DNA of 64,000 nt. Origin: Himantopus leucocephalus (Eukaryota > Chordata > Aves > Charadriiformes > Recurvirostridae). The first letter of the stretch is position 1. Each line of letters opens with the position of its first letter. Shown here piece by piece: positions 36,981 to 48,000 of the stretch. The DNA lies in NCBI GenBank assembly GCA_003993805.1, contig RSEF01000019.1:8535420-8599419 (forward strand), given 5' to 3'. The notes below the pieces were generated by a model. It did not search any database. It saw only the letters and a program-made list of their open reading frames with translations, and was not told the DNA's origin. The translations under genes and the position numbers were made by a program.

Positions 36981-37215
36981 GGCGGCGGCGACGGCCGGGC
37001 CTCCCCTAGCAACGCCACCACCCTAGCAACGGCCTGCCCTCCCACCCGGAAGCGGAAGCGCCAGCGAGGCCGCCGCCAGGGCGCGCAGCCGACAGCCGAA
37101 GGAAGGTAGCGCCCAGGCAGCGCCAGCCGATGGCCGAGCGGGGACTCGGCCGGATCGTGTGTGGCCCCCCCCTCGATTTAAAGGCAATGGCGGTGGCCAG
37201 GCCCGAGGATGGCCG

Positions 37216-37810
37216 CCCTCAGCCCCAGCACGGGAAGGACCGCGAGTCCCGACGCCTGTTGGAAAGCCACCACCCACCTCCTCGGGAGGCCTCTGCCACC
37301 ATGTCATGCACCTGAGGGAACCCCCAGGCCAGGCCTTGACCCCACCAGGGCTGGGGCCCGTCCCCAGCTGGGGCGGTCTGTCCTGCCCCTCACCGTGCCT
37401 GTGTCGGTCTGTCCTGCACCCCACCGTGCCCGTGGGCACCCCCCCCAGCAGCTGGGGAAGCAGGTGCCCCAGGAGAGCAGGGGCCGGGGCTCTGGGCCCG
37501 ACCCCGGTGATGTCTAAAGAACAAAGTTAAAAGTTTATCAAGAAGTTTGGGTTGGGATGTGGTTGAGACACCACAGGAGGTACCTGACCTCAAATAGGAT
37601 GTGAAACCGAACAATGTGTCTTAAGTGTTCTTTTGCAGCTGCCGACTTACACATAAGATAGCAAAAATACAACTTTTGGACCAAATTTGAGCCAAGAGTG
37701 TATCCCAAACTAACTATGGGCAATTATAATGTTAAAATACACCCCCGCTTTGTGAATAACGAGCATGCTAATCAGGTGACTTCCCCAGATGTTTTAAACA
37801 TGAGTTTAGG
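37216..37810. other. Intergenic sequence upstream of MRPS23
   Basis: It starts GC-rich and becomes AT-rich from about 37.5 kb. No coding exon is supported. The AT-rich 300 bp next to the putative LTR at 37811 could be the rest of its U3 region if the LTR is longer than the flanking repeat suggests. Confidence 0.6.
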
Positions 37811-38012
37811 TGCGTACGTACAGTTAGGAGTGGGGAGTGAACCACTGCCCAAACAGCTGTGTTGTATCGTTATAAATATTGGGCAGTTGGAAACGCGAGG
37901 TGTGCTGGCTGGCGTTAAACGCCCGGCACCCGATTCTGCAGAACTGAAATAAAAACAGATACCTCAACTCAGCGTGTCGCTCGGCTCTCGCACGCCGGGT
38001 GACGAACCCCCA
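37811..38012 (+). mobile_element. Probable solo LTR of an endogenous retrovirus
   Basis: The segment starts TG and ends CA and is flanked by a perfect 6-bp direct repeat TTTAGG (37805-37810 and 38013-38018), as expected for an integration duplication. Inside, in order, are a TATA box (TATAAATA, 37871-37878), a small GGCGTTAAACGCC palindrome, an AATAAA signal (37948-37953) and a CpG-rich U5-like end. The order TATA, AATAAA, CA is that of an LTR on the plus strand. At 202 bp the U3 would be unusually short, so the true 5' end may lie further left, with the TTTAGG match fortuitous. No internal retroviral sequence follows. Confidence 0.6.
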
Positions 38013-38018
38013 TTTAGG

Positions 38019-41000
38019 GACAACCCCGGCAGCCGCCACTAAACCCCTCGCCTTCTCCCCCAGCCTTCAGCCACACTCGCACCCCCCAGCAGCTCTGAGC
38101 CTCTGCTTCCAAATAACGCCCGTTCCTCCGGGGCCAGAGCACAGCTCGGGGCGGGGGTTGAGGGGGTGCCGCAGCGGGGTTTGGGGTCACAGCCCTCCGG
38201 GAGGTGCTGTGGACAGGCAAAAAGGAAGGGCCACCTCCAAAAATACCGGGTTCCTCCTTGGCACCGACCCTGGAATAAGATGACACCAGTTGTGCTTCCC
38301 TAAAGCCTCGGGGCTGGGAGCGCTGGCAAACCCAGAGGGCGGATAAGCCCCAGCGGCACAGGCAGCAGTTGTCACCCCGTTGTGCTCGCCGGACACGCGC
38401 AGAGCCGGGCAGGGCGGCCTGGCTGCCCTCTCCGGTTTCCGACGGAGCCATTGGGGCTGCCCCGCTGCCGGCCTGGGCTGCCTGCTGCGGGTGACGGGGG
38501 AGGACAGCTGCCCCGGACAAGGGACACGGTCCCCAAGCAAAAGAGGAGCCGCTGTCGCCCACGCTGGCCGGTCCCACGAGGAGGGGGACACATCAGAGAT
38601 CGCCGTTGCACGCTGCCCCTGCGCCTCCGCGGTGCAGTCATTTCTCTCCATACGGCAGGAATGACCGTCCCCAGAGGCTGGGGCTCGTCTTCTCCAGCTG
38701 TGGCACTTTACCATCTGCCCTATCTGCTGTCCCCAAAGCTGAGCACCGCTATGGCCCTGTGGCAGCCAAGGAGCTTGGGGACCCGTGGTGATACTGGGCT
38801 GCAAACCACCACCAGCAGCGGGATGCGGGGAGGATCAGTCTCACCCCCGTTGCCTTTTGGTGTTGGGTCTCACCCAGACGGAGAGGGAACGGTGCGAGTC
38901 GGTGCCGTGGTTCGCACAAGCCCTGTCTGGGGCTCGCACCATGGCCCGATCCTGCCCTGGGCAGCCCCAGCAGCACTTGCTGGGCCCAGGAGGTGGCAGC
39001 AGACGGTGCCTGGCTGCCCAGCGCAGAGCCCCACTCTGTATTTTTTACCTTGGTTTATAAAATCTGTATTTTGCAGCCTGACCTGGGAGAAGTGGGTGGC
39101 AGCGAGCGATGCCTGGTCACTAGGTGCAGCCCTTAGCTTGGGAATGAGCTGACGGGAAAACAAACACATCCCTCCTTCCATCTTCCAGCCTTGGGAAGGA
39201 AGGGGGCAGTAAATTTCCACCGCAGACTGACAGCCAGCAGGTACTCCACGCCAGTCTAAAACACCTCTAGCACTCACCCTCATCTGACCACTGCTTTCAG
39301 CCCTGGGCTTTTCTCAGCGGCTGGTTTTCTTAAAACACGGATTTGAAAGAAAAACCCTTGCTGCCGTAAAGCAAAAGAATTCAAAAAGGGAGCTGCTGGG
39401 ACCGCTCCAGGGCTGCATCTGAGCTGCTCAAAGGACTGGGCAGGCCCTGGTCTTTTCAGCTCTTTGAAAAAGCCCTGGCTCCCCGGCGGGCTCGCGGCAG
39501 CTTGCTTGGCCGCCGCAGGAAGGCAACGTCCAGGGTTTCTCCAGCATTTCGATGCTTTTGACATTTAAGGCAAGAATGCCTTGACTTTTTCCAGCATCTT
39601 CTTTCACAGGGAACGTTGCCAAGCCACACGTGAGGCTGGGGAGCTCTAATCCCGCCAGCATCCGAAAGCTGCTCCCGGACGGCTGGCGCAGGGCAAGCAG
39701 ACTCCGTCCCCGTCCCTTGCGGGCGCATGGCCCCATCCCCGCAAGCGAGGGGGATGCTCCCCGTGCCCCCCCAGCCCTGCCGCTGCCGCCCGGGGCTGCC
39801 CGTGAAGCGCCGTGCCCTGCAGCCTCGGTGGCTCCCCGCCGCCGGGAAATAACCCTCCTCCTGCGAGTCACGCGCTGCCCACGGCGAGGTGGCCCTTCCC
39901 TCACACCTGGCACAGACCCCCCTCGTCCGCGGGTCCACGTGCTGCTTTTTGAGCCTCCGAGGAGTTTCTCACCACAAGTTTTCCTCCTCCAGCCCGTCGC
40001 AGGGAGCATGAAGGGGAAGCCAAGCCCAGCGCCGAGCAGGGAATTCCCTACGGGAGCAATGTGGGGACCAGCCCCTTCGGGAGCAATTCCACCAACGCCA
40101 TCCAGCTCCACGCTCTCCAAATTCGCACACCCGGCGATCCCGCCAGCTCGGCACGCTGCGGAAGCGTGCAGGGCTGCAGATAAATAACACGTATTTCAGA
40201 AATAATTCATTATAATAACATATTCCCATGCCGCCGGGAGACAACGCGAAGGAGCCAGACTGCCTGCTTGACAGACGCGGAGGAGTTGCTGTGCGATAGC
40301 TAATGAAACAGTTTAAAGAAAACTCACACACCCCGTCCCCGAGAGGCTTGTTATTTTCAGAATGAAGCGGGTAAGCCACAGCATTTTTCCTTTTCCGCTC
40401 TTTCCTGAAAGGCAGGTCCCCACACGCGTAGCTGGCCACGGACACGCTGGGAGTTTCCACGGGGACACGCGGGCACGGTCCCCCCCCCGCCAGCATGCGT
40501 CGGCGGTTCTGCTCCCCGGCACGCTCGGGTTTCCCCGGTACGGAGTCCCCCTCGCAGCCTCTGACCCCAGGGGAGCCCTTTGCGTTGTCGGACGCCGGCC
40601 GAGACCCTGGTGCGGGGACAGCAGAGGGGAGCGGTGGGTGCCCCATGTGCCCACCGCGCTTCAGGGTAGCGTTGCTTTGCCTGCCGAGGTGAAGCGGGGA
40701 GGAACGGGGACGGGGCGCCCCCAGAGCATCCTTAGCTGTGCCAGGGCTTTCCCCAAATCCTGGGCTCTCGCTGCCGCTCGCTCACCGTGAGCTCCCAGTG
40801 CTCTTCTCGCGCTCTCCCACGACACCGGAGGGGACCTGCCCGTGAACCAAACGTCCTGCCAGCTGAAAGCAGGAATTGCTCCGGGCTGGAGACAGGAGCT
40901 CACCAGCAACAGGTCTCCCAAGGCACTTGCTTTCTCAACAAAATTGGTGGATGCAAATTCTGCACCGACACGTGCAGAGAGGCAGCGAGCCAGGGCAGCC

Positions 41001-41110
41001 TGGGGGCAGCTGCAGCCATGGGGGGGCACAGCTCGAGCTGGCGTTTCCCTCCCCACCCCGATTTCTTTCTTTTCCCCCCTGTAAAGAAACGGGAGGGAAA
41101 AAGCAAAATA
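38019..41110. other. Intergenic sequence between MRPS23 and the CUEDC1 3' end
   Basis: GC-rich, CpG-containing sequence. Long open frames exist on both strands (for example 38187-38804 minus and 38382-39152 plus). They overlap each other, have low-complexity composition and no recognisable domain, so I regard them as chance. No repeat or RNA gene is recognised. Confidence 0.6.
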
Positions 41111-41119
41111 CACCAGAGT

Positions 41120-44100
41120 ATTAAGAGTACAACAGAATTTTATTATATGAATTACTATTAAACATCTTTAAGAAAAAAAATTACTTATGGAAATAAATTC
41201 TAAAATAGCAACACTCACAAATGTCACAGATTTTATTTTGTTCTTTTTAAACCATTTTGTATAGAAGTGATACAAACGTCACTGAGAATTGTACATTTTA
41301 ATGTAAGAAATGCATTTTGGCTTCCCAGCCGGTTTTAGTGGCCTTTCTATTCATTAGACCTGATTTTTTTTTTTAAAGGACATAAAAATAATCAGTCTTC
41401 ATCCTCCATTAAAATGATGCTTTGTGCCTCCAAGATATTTTGAAATGGCTACAGAGTGACATCATTCAGAGAGGCTTTGTCTAGCCTAGGATATTTAAGG
41501 GCAAGTTGTTACACCGTGTTAGCAAAGACATCCCCAAGCCCCTGCGAAGCGTCTGCTGCCAACCCTGTCTGCTCACGGCCGCGGTGCCCACTTTCGGCGC
41601 CGGACCCTTCGTGGTTATCGCGTGTTGCCAGACCCACCTAAGATGAAACCTTTGCTGGCAGGGCAGACGGAGCCAGCGAGGCCAGAGAGTTCGCACCCAC
41701 CGCGTGCGGCGAGCAGAGGTTGCGCAGTGACACCCATCCCCTCCCCGTGGTCCCCACGCTCCAGCTCGCAGCCCCCACGCTGCCATTCCTCTCCCCGTTT
41801 TCTCACGGGACCACAGCCCTGCTCCCCGGCAGCCAGCCCTGCGCCAGCTCCGTTGGGTCCCCGGTAGCATCGCAGGCAGCGGAGGATGCCGGACGCCTCA
41901 GGGACGTGCTCGGCCAGACCAGCCCGAAGGGAAAGCAGAGGCAGCCTGCTGCCTCCCGCCTCCTCTCCACCTGCAAACTACGGCTGGGTTACAAACACAA
42001 CTCAGAGGCGACGTGTTAACGAGCGTGCAGACAGTGGAGAGCAGGAACATTTACCACTGCGCCACTTGCTGCTGTTGAAGCCAGCGGTTCCAGCAGGACT
42101 GACCTGTGACGTGATGCGAAACGTGGCTTGCCCGGCGCTACAGACTGCCAAAGAGAGCTCAACGCGATCCTCCGCGGCCACGGCACAACGCAGCCCGTCC
42201 TCCAGAAAGGACAAGGAGCGCAGTGAACCCTCTGAGGGCTCGGCAGCGGGCAGGCACGCTGCAACCGCCCCGGCACAAGTGCTTCGCTGCCTCTCCTCCC
42301 CGCGCACCAGACCAGCTCTCCACTAACCACCTCCTCGGCTGGGAGAAGCAGAATTTCCTTCCCGCAGCAGCCCGAGCTCCTGCCCGACTGCCTGTTGGTG
42401 CTTCCTGCGTTCATGGAAACTTCGCTGAAAGTTAAGCCCTTGGTAGCTAAGAGGTGCTGGAACATTGACAAGCTGATCCGGTTCCAAGCTTGATTTTATT
42501 CCAAGTATGCAGGGAGCTGCTTTGGACTGGGAGGGAGTAACAGCAGCCTCCTACGGACCCCAGAGCCAGCGGAGGGTAGGAAAGGAGCCCCTCCTCTCGC
42601 TCCACCAGTCTCAGGCTGGGGATAAAAGTCCCACCCAGGGACTAAAGGACCTTCTGTTCCCAGCCCCGGCTTCACACTTAGCCCCTTGCACCCACAGACA
42701 CGCTTGCGCCCCGAGCCAGGCGGGGACACACGCCACTCCAGATGCCCATCTTACCCTGCACGGCGCAGAGCAGCCCGGTGCAGAGCGTGCTGTGCCTCGC
42801 CGGCACCATCCTCCACCTGATGGTCCGGCACACGGCAGGGAGCATGGTGGGCAGAGCAGGACAAGGCCAGCGTGGCGTGGGACGGCGCTAACCCATCGGC
42901 CGGGCTGCCAGGGCTCAAGGGATGCTCCTCTCTCCTTCCTTCCAAAGAAAAGGAGCAGACACCAGAGCTGGGATCAGCTCGGTGGGGTGGGTCTTCTGCT
43001 CCTGTGATTTTAGGAACGCAAAGCTCGCTGGGGTCCCAGGGTGCTTCCAGCCCACTGCATCCCAGCCGAGCCCTGGCACTGCCGGGAGCGCTCAGGGGAC
43101 ACTACCCAGACCGCTCGGAGCGGCCCCGGTCCTGGCCGGGGAGCGGGGAGAGGGGGAAGCAGACGGCTCCCCAGCGATCCCCGCCGTGGCTGCGGGGGCG
43201 ACGGCAGCGGCGCTCAACAGGTGCACCGGCTGCGCCACTGCGGGAAAAGAAATCTTGGCGTCCGCTTCAAAGGCATGCGGGCTCCGGGCGGGTTTGAAAA
43301 GGAGCCTGTCGGGAGCCAGCGCCTGCAATGTGGGCTTTTGTTACCAAACCCCGCGGAGAGGCAGGGAAAACAGTTGCGTGTGTGTTTGATGGCTGGGGTT
43401 TCTGCGTCTGCCGCCTTCACAGCTCCAATCTTGCAACATTTGTGCTGGTTCGCAAGAGCCAGAAAGTGAAACAGGCACGTCTATAGCCACCTCCTGCATT
43501 TAGCAGTAAACAGATTATGCCGATAAAGGAGAAGAAAATGTGCTGGCGGGAGCGTTTTCTGACTTTACGCTCGTCACTCATTACTTACACAGGGAAGGAA
43601 TTTGTTTACGTAATTATTTTTAGCCTGACAGCATCTCCGAAAGCTGCAATGATTCAAGTGCTGCCTGCCGGCCCCCCAGCCCTCCGCCACGCTCCCCGGT
43701 GAAACGAGCCCCCGGGACGGGCACGAGGAAAGGTGCTCTGCTTCTGCCACCATGCCAGCACCGGCCCCGCACCAAACCCGGCAGCGCTCGCAAGCCCTTG
43801 TGCAAACTCTGTGCCAAAAACGCCTCCACCAGCCTCAGCTCCAAACCTCCCAGCTCAGGCTTTGCGTCTTACCTACAGCAGGGGACATCCCCGGAGCCGC
43901 CGAGCACCCTGCCCGGCAGCCGGGACCACCAGCGGCACGTCGCACCCGGCGGGATGTGTCCCGCTTCGGCAGTGAGGGTTAAACTGATGCGAAATCCAGC
44001 CCTTGGTGCTGCCCGGCCGTCCTGCCCCGCGGCGGCACCGGCCCAGCCGGGAGGTGAGCCACACCGCGGCCCACAAAGCGTCCGGACTTCAAGGCAGTTT

Positions 44101-44963
44101 TAGCAATGCCGAAGGCAAAGGTTTAATTCAAAGTGAAACGCCTAGGAAAAGAAGGCCTTTCCTTTTATAAACAATTTATATTATTTGACTATTACCTGAT
44201 CTGAATCTCTGCTCATTACTCCTAGCAATAGTAGACAACGGCTGTTAGGTTCTCTTTCTCACGTGGGGTTTTTTTTTTTCCCCCTGTGTGTGCAGAGTAA
44301 AGTTACATCAGATCACTACAGAGATATGTTGAGGAGTGCTCCAGCCAAGCAGATCCCACATGTGAATGCATCCTCGTTAGTACAACTGATTTTCACTCCT
44401 CCTGCGACGCCGCTCGGACCAAGAGAGCAGGCGGGATGCTGCTCCTCCCAAGTCGGAGCTCCACTGGCTCCTCCACAGCAGCTCACAGCAGCTGCCGACT
44501 TTTTTTTCCTTTTTTTTTTTTTCCTTTTTGGCTGATTTGCCAGATCGGAGAAGTTGTTTTCAAACCGCTGGTAAGAAAACATTGTGCCTCACTTCAATAC
44601 TTGTACTTCAGAGGAGTACAGCGGCAGAGGGGGAACCGCCAAAAGAATGGGTTATTTGTTGGGTGGTTTTTTTTTCCTTTTTCAGCCATCTTCTTATGAA
44701 GCCTTGTGCACGTTCTGTGCCAGCAATAAACCCCAGCGCTGGGACCTGGAGGGGAGCAGAAGGGGAGGGAAGGAGAACAACACGTGCTCAGCCTCAGCCA
44801 CATCATGGCCAGCACTGGCACCGGCCCACTGTGGCACCCCGGGGCTTGTCCCCAGCGGGACACGCTCTGGACCTGGCCCAGAGTGCCCAGCCAGGACAGA
44901 CGGATGGATGGGGCCATTCGCACGCTCACCGGGAAGCGTTTGTCCCCAGGTGCCTCTCACCGT
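41120..44963 (-). other. CUEDC1: CUEDC1 3'UTR, proximal and possible distal extent
   Basis: After the stop codon, minus-strand poly(A) hexamers occur at 44122-44127 (ATTAAA), 42495-42500 (AATAAA), 41232-41237 (AATAAA) and 41139-41144 (AATAAA). The AT-rich block 41120-41440 has the look of a terminal 3'UTR, and the last hexamer is followed on the minus strand by a TCTGTTGTACTC, G/T-rich element. A UTR of about 0.85 kb or about 3.8 kb is therefore possible. The GC-rich middle (41.5-44.1 kb) is unlike a usual 3'UTR, so the distal block could also belong to an independent transcript. Confidence 0.4.
41139..41144 (-). terminator. Candidate distal poly(A) signal (AATAAA)
   Basis: Minus-strand AATAAA, preceded by another at 41232-41237 and followed by G/T-rich sequence within 30 nt. 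The surrounding 300 bp are AT-rich, in contrast to the GC-rich flanks. Confidence 0.45.
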
Positions 44964-45031
44964 TTACTGCCCTTCCTTCGGCGTCTCCTCCTCCTCCCGG
45001 AGCTGCTGCCTCCGCGCTTGGAAGTCTTCAT
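44964..45031 (-). CDS. CUEDC1: CUEDC1 coding exon 9 (residues 353-374 and stop)
   Basis: Acceptor CTGCCTTTCAG|ATG continues a split aspartate: [20 protein letters not shown] then GQ and TAA. DEDF at the start and EGQ at the end match the mammalian C-terminus. Confidence 0.95.
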
Positions 45032-48000
45032 CTGAAAGGCAGAGGCAGGTGGGGGCTGTTGGGGGCTGCAGCAGCTCCCGCGCCAGGACACGGGCCACCG
45101 CGCCAGGTCCCAGCCCCAGCCCCAGCCGGGAGGATGCCCGGCCCCAGCCCCAGGGCACGGATTTCCTCAGCCAGACAGACAATCCCCAGAGACTGGGACA
45201 CAGGGACTCTGCCAGAACACACCTGAGAACACTGGAAGGAGGTTTTTGCCCACGGGGACATTTCTGCCACGCGGTTGCACTTGAGCCAGCCCCAGGGTGG
45301 TCTGAGCTGGCACAAAACCCACTGCCAAGACCCACCTCTGTGCAAATCTGGCTGATGACAGATTTGCCAGGATTGTGCCCGGACCCCAAGCTACACATCC
45401 CGCAGAGCTGCAGAGCCCGGCTGTGCGCCCCCAAGACTCCCCAAGAGAGATCCCATCTCCAGTCACCCTGGCAAAGTGCATGCTCACAGGAGACCCACGT
45501 GGGACCAGGGACAAGCCCGTTGCAGGGGTGGCCATGCCCCAGCACGGCCCCAACGGGAGCCCACTCCAGCAGGACGATGGCGTGAGGCAGGACAGGGCCG
45601 GGCATCGCAGGACCCCAGGTACCCACGCTGAGCACAGCGCGCAGGGCATAGCACGGCACGGTGTTTCTTACCGCACGAATGTCCTTCAACATCATCGAGA
45701 AGATTTGCTGTGGAAGCTGCCGTCCCCAGGCTGTGCCCTCCGTTAAGGAAAACCAGTTGTGGGGCCAGGACATGGCTGCGGTACCACAATCGCCCTTCCC
45801 AGCCCACAGCACGGCCACGAGAGGCAGCCCAGAGGCTCTGGCCACACTGTGGCCTTCGGGAGTCCCCAGGAGCACTCGAGCGAGGCCGCTCCAATGGCCC
45901 CGCACCCCCTGGCAGCTCCCCAACCCTTTTTAGGATACACCTGGTGCTTCAACAAGTGTTTTCTTTTTGATTTCCTCATCTTTGTCTTCTCAGAGAAGGC
46001 TCTGGCGAGTTCAAACAGCTTCTTGCGCGTGGCTGGAAGGGAGCAGCTAAGTGAGGGTCTCACCTCAAAACCCTTCCCAAAGCTGCCAGGGGCGATGGGG
46101 AGGAGATGGCCAGGGCCAGCGGTGCGAGAGCCATCCACACCCTGACACCCCACAGCAATGCTCCGGCTTTGCCTGGAAACCCCGGGGCCACGCAGGGCTG
46201 CCAGGCTCGGAGATCTGGGTCCTGCGACCAACAGGGACACGGTGGTCCCTGGCAGGGGGTGCTGATGTCTTTCACTGGGATTTTGGTGACCTTCCCTCCC
46301 CACGACTGACCCACATCTCCCCAGTGTCTCGGCTCAAGCTGCCCAAAGACCTCGGTCTGTTTTGCAACGGGAGAAGCAGGCTGTGACTTGCCAAGAGGAA
46401 AGGATTGGAAAAGGGAGAGTTACAGCAAACTCTCTTCTTGCTTTTCTAGGATTCACACAAACCCTGCTCAGAAATTCCTCCGTTCCCCAACACCTGCATC
46501 CTCGACTCACACCGCAACCCACACACGCACCAGGGACAGACAGAGAGCGCAGAGCTGGGGCATCAAGACCCACATCTCCATCTCCTGTCCCTCATGCCCC
46601 GGCGTGCAGCACAGGAGCTCCCTGCCGCTGGTGCGGGCCGGGAGGAGAGCACCGCAGGGCAGGGATGCGCCAGCCCAGGACTGTAAAAAGCAGATGGAAA
46701 CTCAACGCCAAAACACCGCTGCCGGGGCCGAGCACCGTCTGAGCACAATGTGCCACCGCAGTGTGCAACAGCGTGTGCCTTGCCCTCCAACGTGCCAGCC
46801 CTCTGTGTGACTCGCGGGGTAATGGGGACGCGTGTGCCCAGCTGCCAAGAGAGGTGACAAGAAACCCCCCCTACACGTGCTAGCAGACAAAGAGCAGACA
46901 CGCTGCATGAACGGGGAGCGCCGCAGGCAATGCTGCCGGCTCTCCCCCTGCCCGCCCCGGTCCCACCTCCCCTCCAGCCCTCGCAGGCGTCCCGCTGCCA
47001 ACACGGAGCCTGCAAACTGACTTACATTTTCCCATGTGTTTCAATTTGTCTCTGAATAAGGCATCGTCTGACACGGCACCGCCGGCTTCGCTGGTTACAG
47101 AGGGGGCTACGTCACCTGGAAGGCAAACATCTGGTCACCGCGAGTGTGTGCGCGGCGAGGCTCGAGACAAATCATTTCCATGACCCAGTTCCAGCGCTAG
47201 CGAAGCGCAGCCCTGCCACAAGCAGAGCTAAGCAGGAGCAGGCAGGATGAGAGCACTGGTATGCTGGGGCTGGCTCTGGACGAGGACCCTCTGCAGATAT
47301 AACCCCCGAGACCGTGGGGCAGAGACCTCGGCTTGTGGCACACCCTCAGCCCCGCGGGGCTGCTCATCTCAAGCCACCAGCGAGCAGACGTGGGGCGAGC
47401 GGCAGCTCAGTCCCACCACCAGCACCACTGCAGAGCAGGAGGTATCCCTCTGTGCTGCTCCGGGGACAGCAGCCTCAAATTACCCTGGGCACTAATTGCA
47501 CTCTGGGTGTTAGATTGCGCCCCTGCTCAGTACCTGGGACGGCAGGGCCACCGGATCAGGAGCAGAAGTTCAAGCATCCCAGTAACTCGGTCAGGCGGAC
47601 CAGTGATCCCAACAGCCATGTCCTTGTGCCCCCTCCCCTCAGCCCATGCCCCTTCCCCAGGTCTGGGTGCCCTCGAAGCACCATGCGCCCAGCCGGGCTC
47701 TGCCACACCACCCAGCCACTGCGTCTCGTCTGTCCCCGCACGGGGACATGGACAGACACCAGCTCTAATTCTGAACCCAGGCAGCTGCTCCGCTCCCCGA
47801 GGTTAATCAGGATTACCCGGGAACAGTCATTATGCCTCCCAGGCACAATCCTCCGCTCCGGCCAAGACAAGGGAGGGCTTTGTCTCCCCTGGGAACTGGA
47901 TCCCAGCTCCCACCCACAGGGATGGATGGAGGCAGGACGCAGGAGCACCTCCACGTGGGGTGGGCAGGGAGGGCAGCAGCACCCATCCCCATCACCCACC

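Larger units (their letters stand above)
36600..37215 (-). promoter_or_regulatory. MRPS23: MRPS23 CpG-island promoter
   Basis: A GC- and CpG-rich block spans exons 1-2 and about 200 bp upstream. Upstream of the ATG are a doubled ETS-like site (CCGGAAGCGGAAGCG, 37046-37060), two CCTAGCAAC elements (37005-37013 and 37022-37030) that match RFX half-sites, and a YY1-like CCATGGCGGC over the start codon. ETS, YY1 and CpG islands without TATA are typical for nuclear genes of mitochondrial ribosomal proteins. The factors are inferred from motifs only. Confidence 0.7.

Noticed and set aside
38187..39152. Overlapping 205- and 256-codon frames on opposite strands
   Set aside because: Mutually overlapping, no recognisable protein family, no start context; typical of GC-rich sequence.
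44584..45585. 333-codon plus-strand open frame
   Set aside because: Antisense to the last CUEDC1 exons and introns; composition explained by GC-rich DNA.
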